DNA from: Bacteroidota bacterium
GTDB taxonomy: Bacteria; Bacteroidota; Bacteroidia; 2-12-FULL-35-15
Reading direction: 5' to 3'
Length of the DNA: 13,655 bases
Assembly (NCBI GenBank): GCA_021413595.1
Contig: JAIOQD010000389.1
Coordinates: 1 to 13,655, forward strand
The translations under genes and the position numbers were made by a program. This document shows positions 7,541 through 13,655 of the stretch, piece by piece. The notes beneath the pieces were generated by a model. The model ran no database searches and had not been told where the DNA came from. It saw only the letters and a program-made list of their open reading frames with translations. Each line of letters begins with the position of its first letter. Positions within the stretch are counted from its first letter, which is position 1.

Positions 7541-7909
7541 TCAATCCTCAATCATCATCAGAGCCTCATTCAATTCTCCTACCGTTTTTTTATCGTTTTT
7601 CTGTTGGGCTACAAGTAGGCCTTTATTATAGGTAACAATAGCTTTTTGAAGTAATCCTTTTTGCTCGTAATATTTTCCTAATTGATAATACGCTCCTAAA
7701 TAATTTTCGTCCCGAATAAGAAGCTGCTCTATCAGTTCAATTGCTTTATCAATATCATTTATTTTCGCGTATTCTAAAGCCAATGCATAATTCAGGAAAG
7801 AATCATCCGGTTCAGTCTTTAACATCTCTTGAATATGTTGTAGGCGTTGCAAATGTTTTTTTTGGATTAGTAATAAATAGTATTCATTAACCCTGACAGG
7901 GGCAATCAT
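7541..7909 (-). CDS. Small TPR-repeat protein downstream of pheS
   Basis: A 122-residue all-helical protein with at least two tetratricopeptide-like repeats: DDSFLNYALALEYAKIND (about 35-52) with the following helix IDKAIELIEQLL, then YLGAYYQLGKYYEQKGLLQKA with its partner helix. TPRs form a superhelix that binds other proteins; partner and role here are unknown. No signal peptide is seen. The ATG lies 7 bp after the pheS stop, so translation is probably coupled to pheS. The first 20 or so residues (MIAPVRVNEYYLLLIQKKHL) do not look like TPR, and an internal TTG before QRLQHIQEM is an alternative start that I cannot exclude. The gene's 3' end faces the disrupted M1 peptidase gene across the CGCAAAGA-type inverted repeat. 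Confidence 0.8.
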   Translation of the reverse strand: MIAPVRVNEYYLLLIQKKHLQRLQHIQEMLKTEPDDSFLNYALALEYAKINDIDKAIELIEQLLIRDENYLGAYYQLGKYYEQKGLLQKAIVTYNKGLLVAQQKNDKKTVGELNEALMMIED

Positions 7910-7916
7910 AATTCAT

Positions 7917-8939
7917 TTAAATTACTGCTTTAAACTGTTTCAGAAAACGTATATCATTTTCAAAAAACAAACGCAGATCTTTTACCTGATACTTCAGCAT
8001 GGTGATACGTTCAACCCCCATACCAAAGGCAAACCCGCTATATGTTTTACTGTCGATCTTACAATTATCAAGTACTGCAGGATCAACCATACCGCAACCT
8101 AATATTTCTACCCAACCGGCACCTTTGCAGATATTGCAACCTTTGCCTTTGCAAAAAGGACAAGATATATCCATTTCAGCGCTTATCTCAGTGAAGGGAA
8201 AAAAGGAAGGGCGCAAACGAATTTTAGTTTCTTCGCCAAACATTTCTTTGGAAAAATATAATAATGTTTGTTTAAGGTCTGCAAATGAAACATTTTTATC
8301 AATATACAAACCTTCTACCTGATGAAACTGACAATGTGCACGTGCTGAAATAGCCTCGTTACGATATACCCGGCCCGGTGAAATGGTACGGATAGGGGGA
8401 GTGCTATTTTCCATCACATGCACCTGCACAGATGAAGTTTGTGTACGTAAAACGATATCCGGATCTTCGCTGATATAAAATGTATCCTGCATATCCCGCG
8501 CAGGGTGATCGGCAGGCGTATTCAAGGCTGTAAAATTATGCCAGTCATCTTCGATCTCCGGACCATCAGAAATGGTAAAACCAATGCGAGAAAAGATCTC
8601 TACAATTTGATTACGAACAATTGATAAAGGGTGACGTGAGCCAACAGCAATGTTTTCAGCAGGAAGAGTTAGATCAATAGTTGGATTCTTTTTATCATCT
8701 CTATTCTCAAATTTCTCTTTTAATTCATTTACCTTTTCCTCTGCTTTATTCTGAAGCTCATTCAATTTTTGTCCAACCTCTTTACGAAGTTCAGGAGCAA
8801 CATTTTTAAACTCTTCGAACAGTTCTCTTACTTTGCCTTTTTTGCTTAATATTTTAATGCGAAATTCTTCAACATGCTCCTTACTTTCAGCAGCAAATGT
8901 TTCAATTTCGCTTAATAGTTCTTCAATTTTATTTTTCAT
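7917..8939 (-). CDS. pheS: Phenylalanine--tRNA ligase alpha subunit
   Basis: This subunit pairs with PheT and charges tRNA-Phe with phenylalanine in the cytosol. The protein has 340 residues, normal for the family. An N-terminal coiled coil (about 1-80, rich in K and E) binds tRNA. The class II catalytic core follows, with HPLSIVRNQIVEIFSRIGF (103-121) and DGPEIEDDWHNF (125-136). The motif 2 region holds RVYRNEAISARAHCQFHQVE (190-209), and motif 3 holds GFAFGMGVERITMLKY (302-317). A four-cysteine zinc motif (C260, C263, C268, C271) sits just before GWVEILGCGMVDP, a variant also found in other bacteria. The partner pheT is not in the window, which is common where the subunits are encoded apart. 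A -7 box of TAnnTTTG type lies about 20 bp upstream. The TPR gene follows 7 bp downstream. Confidence 0.97.
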   Translation of the reverse strand: MKNKIEELLSEIETFAAESKEHVEEFRIKILSKKGKVRELFEEFKNVAPELRKEVGQKLNELQNKAEEKVNELKEKFENRDDKKNPTIDLTLPAENIAVGSRHPLSIVRNQIVEIFSRIGFTISDGPEIEDDWHNFTALNTPADHPARDMQDTFYISEDPDIVLRTQTSSVQVHVMENSTPPIRTISPGRVYRNEAISARAHCQFHQVEGLYIDKNVSFADLKQTLLYFSKEMFGEETKIRLRPSFFPFTEISAEMDISCPFCKGKGCNICKGAGWVEILGCGMVDPAVLDNCKIDSKTYSGFAFGMGVERITMLKYQVKDLRLFFENDIRFLKQFKAVI

Positions 8940-8958
8940 TATCCAATAATAATTTATG

Positions 8959-8966
8959 CAAAGGTA
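8959..8966 (-). promoter_or_regulatory. Candidate -7 box for pheS
   Basis: On the minus strand this reads TACCTTTG, a full match to TAnnTTTG, ending about 20 bp before the pheS start codon. That implies a very short leader, with no room for an attenuator between box and gene. A -33 TTG is not evident. Confidence 0.5.
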
Positions 8967-9064
8967 ATAATTCTGCTGCGAAGAACAGGTCTGTTTAAAT
9001 ATTCGAATTGTTTAGCCTTTTTCCACCGTTATTAACCCGAATTTTGATTATTACGGTAATGCTG

Positions 9065-9169
9065 CGTTAGGGATTGCAGCGAAAATCCTTTTCTTTTTAG
9101 AAAAGATTGAAGCCCTTCGACTTCGCTCTGGATAAACTCCAAGCACGCCAATTCTTTTTCAAGAATTGG
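9065..9169. repeat. Composite intergenic repeat with two hairpins
   Basis: The region between the cyclophilin and pheS genes begins with GTTAGGGATTGCAGCGAAAA near 9066, a sequence I recognise as a recurrent Bacteroidota intergenic repeat. A hairpin follows at 9088-9105 (7-bp stem, TTTT loop). A stretch at 9112-9140 resembles the CTTCGCTC repeat at 13222-13251. A second hairpin lies at 9148-9169 (perfect 9-bp stem, loop TTTC). It lies 3' of the cyclophilin gene and may act as a terminator. Neither hairpin is followed by a long T run on the minus strand. Confidence 0.55.
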
Positions 9170-9205
9170 AACGCCCAAATAAAAATTGATCAAATGCAAA
9201 GGACT

Positions 9206-10048
9206 TTACTGAATAATAGATATTTTCATTCTTATATCGGTAAATGGTCGGGCATTTTTATCCACCTTTTGTTTTGCAATCGAATCAATTACTTCCATCC
9301 CTTCATAGACTTCTCCAAATATGGTATAACTCTGATCCAAATGTGGTGTTCCACCAATGGTGGTATATGTTTTAATTTGTTCTTGGGTAAATTTGTAAGG
9401 TTTTGTGCCAGCCAATTCCGATTCCACTTGTTTAGTAATAATATCATTCAGTACTTTCATACTATCCTCTTGGTGTGTTTTTACAAAAGCCTGGTATTTT
9501 TGAAGCAAACCTCTGTTTTCATCACGATTAACAACTGTATTGAACAATTTTAGCTTGGTAATTCGCTTGGCCTGTATGTTTAACAACGAATCGTTATAAA
9601 CCTTTCCTTGCACAATATAAAATTGTGAGGCGGATGAAGCTTGTGATGGATTTTCCAGATCAGTATCACGGGCAGCAGCCAGCACTCCTTTTTTGTGAAA
9701 TAACCGGGAATTAAATTCGGCAGGTAGGTTATAACCGGGGCCCCCATTACCAAGTTCTATGGATGGTGGAGCGTTTTTTGAGTCAGGATCACCGCCCTGA
9801 ATCATAAAATTTTGGATAACACGGTGAAACATCAGACTATCAAAATAATGATCTTTTATAAGTTTTACAAAGTTATCGCGGTGAAGTGGTGTTTCATTGT
9901 ATAATTTCAACTTAATTGTCCCAAAATCGGTGACAATCATCACCTTTATTTCCTCTGAATTAGCTTTATCGGCCAATTTAAATGATGCTGACATTAAAAA
10001 GGTGACACTAATTAAAAATAGGGCATTTAAAAGTTTTTTGTAATTCAT
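9206..10048 (-). CDS. Exported cyclophilin-type peptidyl-prolyl cis-trans isomerase
   Basis: It catalyses proline cis-trans isomerisation to aid folding of exported proteins. The protein has 280 residues with an N-terminal hydrophobic signal (about 5-22) ending near SASFK, so it should act beyond the inner membrane. The cyclophilin core is clear: FGTIKLKLY (42-50), the active-site strand FHRVIQNFMIQGGD (74-87) with catalytic Arg76, SSASQFYIVQG (138-148), and GGTPHLDQSYTIFGEVYEGM (232-251). Between QFYIVQG and GGTPHLD a charged helical segment of about 80 residues is inserted, which makes the protein much longer than a minimal cyclophilin. I recall similar insertions in other Bacteroidota cyclophilins. 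It is a single-gene unit, separated from pheS by a repeat-filled gap. A weak promoter (TATCTTTA at 10076-10083 on the minus strand) may drive it. Confidence 0.93.
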   Translation of the reverse strand: MNYKKLLNALFLISVTFLMSASFKLADKANSEEIKVMIVTDFGTIKLKLYNETPLHRDNFVKLIKDHYFDSLMFHRVIQNFMIQGGDPDSKNAPPSIELGNGGPGYNLPAEFNSRLFHKKGVLAAARDTDLENPSQASSASQFYIVQGKVYNDSLLNIQAKRITKLKLFNTVVNRDENRGLLQKYQAFVKTHQEDSMKVLNDIITKQVESELAGTKPYKFTQEQIKTYTTIGGTPHLDQSYTIFGEVYEGMEVIDSIAKQKVDKNARPFTDIRMKISIIQ

Positions 10049-10075
10049 AAAATAATTTATTAGATTTGCTAATCG

Positions 10076-10109
10076 TAAAGATAATGAAGCGTTCTTTATC
10101 AGTTAACAA
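10076..10109 (-). promoter_or_regulatory. Weak candidate promoter for the cyclophilin gene
   Basis: On the minus strand TATCTTTA (10076-10083) matches TAnnTTTG except for the last base, with TTG at 10107-10109, a spacing of 23 bp. It is placed about 28 bp before the start codon. The imperfect -7 box and long spacing keep confidence low. Confidence 0.3.
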
Positions 10110-10150
10110 ATTGAGTTACGAAAAAAAATATTTATAAAAATCATAACACT

Positions 10151-10543
10151 ATGAGAACCTTTATTTTGAAATTGTCAGCTTTTATATGTGTCGGTTTATT
10201 GCTTGTGACAGGTCTTTGCACTACTTCTTGCAAAAAAGATAAAACATGTCGTGGCAAAATAACGGTAGTGGATACTGCCGGAGCTCCTGTTGCCAACGCA
10301 ACAGTGAAATTATCCTCTCCACCTTCGGTTCCTGCTAATCCAGCGCATCCTGCAGGTGGTGATCTTGTTCTTAACGGAGTAACTGATGGTTCAGGTGTTG
10401 TGAATTTTGAAATACAACTACCTACTATACTTGATATTGTGGCTACACAAACTACGGCTTTCCCTGGTATGACCGGAAAAGGTATTTTACGTTTGGATGA
10501 GCCCGGCAAAACTGCTGAAGTAACTGTTAAAATCAAGCCTTAA
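10151..10543 (+). CDS. Small putative lipoprotein with an Ig-like / carboxypeptidase-regulatory-like domain
   Basis: A 130-residue protein. The N-terminus is a lipoprotein signal: basic start, hydrophobic stretch (about 8-22), then CTTSC with the lipidated cysteine at 27 followed by KKD. The mature part starts with GKITVVDTAGAPVANATVKL (35-54), the pattern of beta-sandwich domains in which a short motif introduces a variable loop, as in carboxypeptidase-regulatory-like folds common in Bacteroidota surface proteins. A proline-rich loop (PPSVPANPAHPAGG, 57-70) and DGSGVVNFEI (79-88) follow, and the end is a beta strand (EVTVKIKP). No catalytic residues are evident, and its function is not known. 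It is divergent from the cyclophilin gene and meets the next gene tail to tail, with overlapping stop codons. Confidence 0.8.
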   Translation: MRTFILKLSAFICVGLLLVTGLCTTSCKKDKTCRGKITVVDTAGAPVANATVKLSSPPSVPANPAHPAGGDLVLNGVTDGSGVVNFEIQLPTILDIVATQTTAFPGMTGKGILRLDEPGKTAEVTVKIKP

Positions 10544-10884
10544 TTAACTAATTCCTTGTTTTTAAAATAGTCAACAATAGCTTGTTTCATAAGCTGTAAT
10601 TGTTGCCCGGGCTTTAATGGAGGTAGTTTTTCATTTGTCTTCCAGTGTGGCCAGCCATCTTTATCCATCCCTTCGTATTCATAATATCCATAGGGTGTAA
10701 GAAGCGTACATATTGCAATGTGCATAACATCCAATTTTGCATTTTTGGAAAATTTCATTGGCCCCTTACCCAATTCCTGAACACCAATTAAAAACAATAC
10801 TGCCTGAATATCCATATCATCTCCAAACTGAATGGAAAGGGTTTTAACCACCTCTTTAAAATTTTTCTCTAAATCTATATCCAT
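10540..10884 (-). CDS. Conserved hypothetical protein, 114 residues
   Basis: I do not assign a function. The protein is soluble, acidic at the start (MDIDLEKNFKEVV), predicted mainly helical, with a central block GVQELGKGPMKFSKNAKLDV (34-53) and a tryptophan and tyrosine-rich segment (TPYGYYEYEGMDKDGWPHWK, 63-82). I have an impression of similar short proteins in other Bacteroidota, but cannot name a family. No signal peptide or membrane segment is present. Its TAA overlaps the TAA of the convergent lipoprotein gene, leaving no space for a terminator between them. Upstream lies a 115-bp gap with an inverted repeat of TCATTGG units, and then mqnE in the same orientation, so transcription could come from mqnE. 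The reading frame is free of defects and codon use resembles the neighbours, which supports a real gene. Confidence 0.75.
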   Translation of the reverse strand: MDIDLEKNFKEVVKTLSIQFGDDMDIQAVLFLIGVQELGKGPMKFSKNAKLDVMHIAICTLLTPYGYYEYEGMDKDGWPHWKTNEKLPPLKPGQQLQLMKQAIVDYFKNKELVN

Positions 10885-10909
10885 TTTTTTGTTGATAGTT
10901 GTTGGTTGC

Positions 10910-10997
10910 TAGTCATTGGGCATTAATCATTAGGTGTTTGTCATTTGGTGGATTCTTAATACCCCAAAAAAAACTAGTCACCAATGACCAATGACTA
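10910..10997. repeat. TCATTGG inverted tandem repeat
   Basis: Left arm 10910-10924 (TAGTCATTGGGCATT) is the reverse complement of 10983-10997 at 14 of 15 positions. Further degenerate units of the TCATTGG type, with a 7-bp period in the right arm, continue to 10950 on the left and from 10974 on the right. It fills the gap between mqnE and the 114-residue hypothetical gene and ends 2 bp after the mqnE stop codon. Confidence 0.75.
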
Positions 10998-10999
10998 AT

Positions 11000-12166
11000 T
11001 TACGCTGTTGCTTCTTCTTTACTAAAGTCATAATTGCTATAATCTGTAATTACATTGTAAAGGGTGTCACGTTCAATAGGTGTGCGTTTTACCTGCTTGA
11101 TCATTTCTACCAATTGTTGTGTACTTAATACCGGAGATTGCTCTTCTGACCCCGCCATGGTATATATTTTTGTGGAATCATCAATCGTTCCATCAATATC
11201 ATCCACTCCAAAAGCCAGGGACATTTGGGTGGTAGTGCGGCCAATCATAGGCCAATATGCCTTCAGATGAGCAAAGTTATCCATATAAATGCGTGATATC
11301 GCATAGTTGCGTAGATCCTCAATAACACTTACTTCCTTCAAATGACTCATTTGATTTCCTTTATTACGGAATTTTAATGGAATAAAGGTATTGAAACCCT
11401 TTGTTTTGTCTTGCAAGGTACGTAAGCGGTTCATGTGATCCACACGATGCTCATATTTTTCAATATGACCATACAGCATAGTTGCGTTTGATGGCATTCC
11501 CAGTTTATGTGCAGTTTCGTGCATTTCAAGCCATTGTGCAGCAGTACATTTATCTTCACAAATTTGTTTACGGATTTCTTCATCAAATATTTCGGCACCA
11601 CCACCGGGTAACGAATCCTGACCATGTTCCTTTAAGATCCTTAGGCCTTCTTCATAACTTACTTTGGCTTTACGGCACATGTATTCTAATTCCACGGCAG
11701 TAAACGCTTTCACATGTATATCAGGACGAATCACTTTTATCTTTCTTATCAATTCAGCAAAATAATGCAGCCCCATTTTTGGATGTACCCCTCCTACAAT
11801 ATGAACTTCTGTAACAGGCTTTCCATTGTAATTGCGCACAAGACCAAGGATCTCTTCCTCCGATAATTCCCAGGCTTCCTCCTTTTGTTTCAATAAACGG
11901 GAATAGGAACAAAATTTGCAATCGAATACACAAATATTGGTTGGTTCTATATGAAAATTACGGTTAAAAAAAACAGAATTACCATGCTTTTTTTCGCGAA
12001 TATAATTTGCCAAGGTACCCAAATAGCCAAGTTCCCCTTTCTCATACAGCAAAATACCTTCATCAAAGGTAATACGTTCATTACTATATATTTTTTCAGC
12101 TATATTTTTTAAATCTTTAGAGATGTTTGAATCTAATAAAACAAATTCGTTTTTTTGAATGTTCAT
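11000..12166 (-). CDS. mqnE: Aminofutalosine synthase, radical SAM enzyme of menaquinone synthesis
   Basis: MqnE joins the chorismate-derived enolpyruvyl benzoate to S-adenosylmethionine to give aminofutalosine, the second step of the futalosine menaquinone pathway. From the chosen start the protein has 388 residues. The radical SAM cluster motif is CVFDCKFC (C79, C83, C86). Family blocks follow: VHIVGGVHPKMGLHYF (121-136), KAFTAVELEYM (153-163), DSLPGGGAEIF (184-194) and NATMLYGHIE (227-236). These distinguish MqnE from the related MqnC and CofH enzymes. The frame is open upstream to 12340, but that extension would translate the CGCAAAGA-type repeat and part of the divergent promoter region, so I place the start at 12166 (MNIQKNEF), just after a good promoter. 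No other menaquinone gene is in the window. Confidence 0.93.
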   Translation of the reverse strand: MNIQKNEFVLLDSNISKDLKNIAEKIYSNERITFDEGILLYEKGELGYLGTLANYIREKKHGNSVFFNRNFHIEPTNICVFDCKFCSYSRLLKQKEEAWELSEEEILGLVRNYNGKPVTEVHIVGGVHPKMGLHYFAELIRKIKVIRPDIHVKAFTAVELEYMCRKAKVSYEEGLRILKEHGQDSLPGGGAEIFDEEIRKQICEDKCTAAQWLEMHETAHKLGMPSNATMLYGHIEKYEHRVDHMNRLRTLQDKTKGFNTFIPLKFRNKGNQMSHLKEVSVIEDLRNYAISRIYMDNFAHLKAYWPMIGRTTTQMSLAFGVDDIDGTIDDSTKIYTMAGSEEQSPVLSTQQLVEMIKQVKRTPIERDTLYNVITDYSNYDFSKEEATA

Positions 12167-12186
12167 TATGCATAGGTTTGATTTTA

Positions 12187-12219
12187 CAAAGTTACGCTTT
12201 GTTGATTTATGAATGTCAA
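12187..12219 (-). promoter_or_regulatory. Candidate promoter for mqnE
   Basis: On the minus strand a -33 TTG (12217-12219, within TTGACA) is followed after 22 bp by TAACTTTG (12187-12194), a full match to TAnnTTTG. The -7 box lies about 20 bp before the chosen start codon. This is the best promoter in the window and supports the shorter mqnE start. Confidence 0.6.
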
Positions 12220-12239
12220 TCAGTAGTAGAAAAAATTTA

Positions 12240-12267
12240 TTTGCCGCAAAGACGCGAAGACTCAAAG
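12240..12267. repeat. CGCAAAGA-type repeat, single arm
   Basis: A 28-bp copy of the family at 2371-2398 and 7446-7529, here with GCCGCAAAGACGCGAAGA. It lies in the divergent gap between mqnE and the response-regulator gene, upstream of both start codons. No facing arm is present. Confidence 0.75.
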
Positions 12268-12398
12268 TTTTTTTCGAAAACACCTCTTGATATACGAATA
12301 TGAAAGGAGGCTTACTCCTGACTTTGTATCTTTCTGGCATTTGAAAAACTTTGATAACACTCCTGCTGTTAATTGGAAACCTTTATCTTTACAAAGTA

Positions 12399-13094
12399 AT
12401 GAACTCAAAACATATTCTCTTAGTTGAAGACGAAGAACATCTTTTAAAAACCATCCAGTTGAACCTGGAATTAGAAGGTCATGCTGTAACAACAGCTATT
12501 ACAGGAGCAGAAGCCCTAAAGAGATTTCAAAAACAAAATTTTGATTTGATTATTTTAGATGTAATGCTCCCTGAAATAAATGGTTTTGCAGTATGTGAAG
12601 AAATACGCAAAGAAAATACTCAAATTCCTGTTTTGTTTTTGACAGCAAAAAGCTCTGGAAGTGATCGTGTTCAGGGATTAAAATTAGGTGCCGATGATTA
12701 TTTGACCAAACCTTTTAACCTGGAAGAACTATTACTAAGGGTTCAAATTTTATTGAGAAGAAATAAAACTCCTGAGGCTGAAAAAGCCATTGAAATATAC
12801 AAGTTTGGCAATAATGAAATAAATTTTATTACCTACGAAATTAAGGGCCTTGATGGACTCAAAACGGAGATCAGTAAACGGGAAATTGCTTTATTGAAAT
12901 TGCTGATCAAACGCAGCGGTGAAGTAGTTTCCCGCGAAGAAATTTTAGATCAGGTTTGGGGAGCTGACGCCTATCCATCCTCTCGTACCATTGATAATTA
13001 TATACTTGCGTTCAGAAAATATTTTGAGAAAAATCAAAAAGAGCCACAACACTTTCATTCTATACGTGGTGTGGGGTATAAGTTTACGAGGTAA
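12399..13094 (+). CDS. OmpR/PhoB-type response regulator
   Basis: A 231-residue two-component regulator. The receiver domain occupies about 1-120, with acidic pocket E10-D11-E12, phosphoacceptor Asp54 in ILDVMLP, Thr82 in FLTAK, and Lys104 in YLTKPF. A winged-helix DNA-binding domain of the OmpR type follows (about 155-231). It includes SKREIALLKLLIKRSGEVVS (159-178), EEILDQVWG, the recognition region SRTIDNYILAFRKYF (195-209) and the wing SIRGVGYKFT. The ATG at 12399 (MNSKHILLVEDEE) is preferred over an upstream in-frame one at 12351, because it fits the family's normal N-terminus. No histidine kinase gene is adjacent: upstream is divergent mqnE and downstream a repeat and porP/sprF. The signal and targets are unknown. 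It is most likely activated by a kinase encoded elsewhere. Confidence 0.93.
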   Translation: MNSKHILLVEDEEHLLKTIQLNLELEGHAVTTAITGAEALKRFQKQNFDLIILDVMLPEINGFAVCEEIRKENTQIPVLFLTAKSSGSDRVQGLKLGADDYLTKPFNLEELLLRVQILLRRNKTPEAEKAIEIYKFGNNEINFITYEIKGLDGLKTEISKREIALLKLLIKRSGEVVSREEILDQVWGADAYPSSRTIDNYILAFRKYFEKNQKEPQHFHSIRGVGYKFTR

Positions 13095-13147
13095 TTATGA
13101 AAATGAGAGTGGATTGTTTGAATAAAGTATTTATTGACCAATCTAAT

Positions 13148-13251
13148 ATGTCATTCCGACCTTTCGGAGGAATCTTGTTTTTGACATATAGGTATCAAGT
13201 TCATTTGTAGAAATAAATAAAAAGATCCCTCGGCTTCGCTCGGGATGACAT
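13148..13251. repeat. ATGTCATTCCGA / CGGGATGACAT inverted repeat
   Basis: The left arm (13148-13176, starting ATGTCATTCCGA and ending AATCTT) and right arm (13222-13251, starting AAGATCCCTCGG and ending GATGACAT) are imperfect reverse complements separated by 45 bp. Each also has internal complementarity. The outer ends ATGTCAT and ATCTT are conserved between arms. It fills the gap after the response-regulator gene and could end its transcript. I recognise this type as widespread between genes in Bacteroidota. Confidence 0.75.
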
Positions 13252-13343
13252 AAAAAATTTGATAGTCCTTAGTTAAACGTCATTGGTTTATAAGAAATAT
13301 TAATTGCAAATTTTAGTTTAAAATATTAAAAAAAAATCACCCC

Positions 13344-13655
13344 ATGAAACAGTTGATACTTTCTTTCGCTTTTCTATTCAACAGCATTTTTTTAGTTGCT
13401 CAGGACCCACATTTCTCACAATACAATACTTCAAGGATCTATACAAATCCTGCATTTACAGGAACTGACAGCACATTGGTGCTTGCAACAGGATATAGAA
13501 TACAATGGCCAAATATTGATGGTGGATACAAAACTTTTTATTTTTCTGCCGACCAGTATGTTCGTTTTTTAAAAGGAGGTTTCGGGATTAATTATATTAA
13601 TGATAACGAAGGAAATGGTTTAATTGTGAGCAACAGATTAGACATTAATTATGCC
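13344..13655 (+). CDS. PorP/SprF-family type IX secretion membrane protein, N-terminal part only
   Basis: The first 104 codons are present; the gene continues past the right edge. A signal peptide (about 1-20, MKQLILSFAFLFNSIFLVAQ) ends in the typical VAQ-D. It is followed by the family signature DPHFSQYNTSRIYTNPAFTG (21-40), which closely matches the DPxFSQYxxxxxxxNPAxxG opening of PorP/SprF proteins. The rest is alternating beta-strand sequence suited to an outer-membrane barrel (GYRIQWPNIDGGYKTFYFSA, GGFGINYINDNEGNG). Members take part in type IX secretion and gliding-related adhesin export, and in many Bacteroidota there are several paralogues next to genes for large adhesins. It is separated from the response regulator by 249 bp containing the inverted repeat. 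Which paralogue this is cannot be told from the fragment. Confidence 0.88.
   Translation, partial: MKQLILSFAFLFNSIFLVAQDPHFSQYNTSRIYTNPAFTGTDSTLVLATGYRIQWPNIDGGYKTFYFSADQYVRFLKGGFGINYINDNEGNGLIVSNRLDINYA

Noticed and set aside
9107..9553. Plus-strand ORF of 148 codons
   Set aside because: It is antisense to the cyclophilin gene, and its first part translates the composite repeat.
10141..10536. Minus-strand ORF of 131 codons opposite the small lipoprotein gene
   Set aside because: The plus-strand frame has a proper lipoprotein signal and Ig-like pattern, while the antisense product has none.
12167..12340. 58-residue N-terminal extension of MqnE in the same open frame
   Set aside because: It would translate the CGCAAAGA-type repeat and the mqnE promoter, and the family starts near MNIQKNEF. 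The good -7 box lies inside the extension.
13097..13210. 37-codon ORF after the response regulator
   Set aside because: About half of it is a translation of the left repeat arm and its spacer. It has no family features.
1..13655. CRISPR array
   Set aside because: The repeats are short tandem units or single inverted pairs, without regularly spaced direct repeats and unique spacers, and no cas genes are present.

Overview
The window looks like a chromosomal segment from a low-GC member of the Bacteroidota, probably of the Chitinophagia, Sphingobacteriia or Flavobacteriia type. The reasons are a Bat (Bacteroides aerotolerance) cluster, a type IX secretion PorP/SprF gene at the right edge, a Bacteroidota-style lipoprotein signal, -7 boxes of the TAnnTTTG type, and intergenic gaps full of short repeats I associate with this phylum. 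No rRNA, tRNA, CRISPR array, transposase or phage gene was seen.

Left part (1-4767, all minus strand): in transcription order this is a broken moxR, a four-helix-bundle (S23-family) gene, a DUF58 gene, a BatD-like membrane protein, batA and the start of batB. MoxR ATPases, DUF58 proteins and VWA-domain Bat proteins form a recurrent cell-envelope module. Two things are odd. The moxR reading frame has lost roughly 75 codons and changes frame at the loss. The S23 gene sits between moxR and DUF58 inside an exact 15-bp inverted repeat that fills the gap almost from stop codon to start codon.

Middle (4768-7400): a plus-strand M1-family metallopeptidase lipoprotein is also broken by an internal loss with a frame change, which removes the region expected to hold the catalytic tyrosine. 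Two such lesions in neighbouring conserved genes suggest either local gene decay or a fault in the assembly.

Centre right (7541-10884): minus-strand housekeeping genes follow: a small TPR protein coupled to pheS (phenylalanyl-tRNA synthetase alpha, with a four-cysteine zinc motif) and an exported cyclophilin. A small plus-strand lipoprotein meets a conserved hypothetical gene tail to tail, with overlapping stop codons.

Right part (11000-13655): mqnE (futalosine route to menaquinone, minus strand) is divergent from an OmpR-type response regulator with no kinase beside it. The window ends inside a PorP/SprF gene.

The most striking non-coding feature is the density of short repeats. At least five families occupy the gaps between genes, most built from 7-8 bp units and several arranged as inverted pairs. 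The S23 cassette with terminal inverted repeats is the best candidate for an uncharacterised element. Its mobility is an inference that needs genome comparison.
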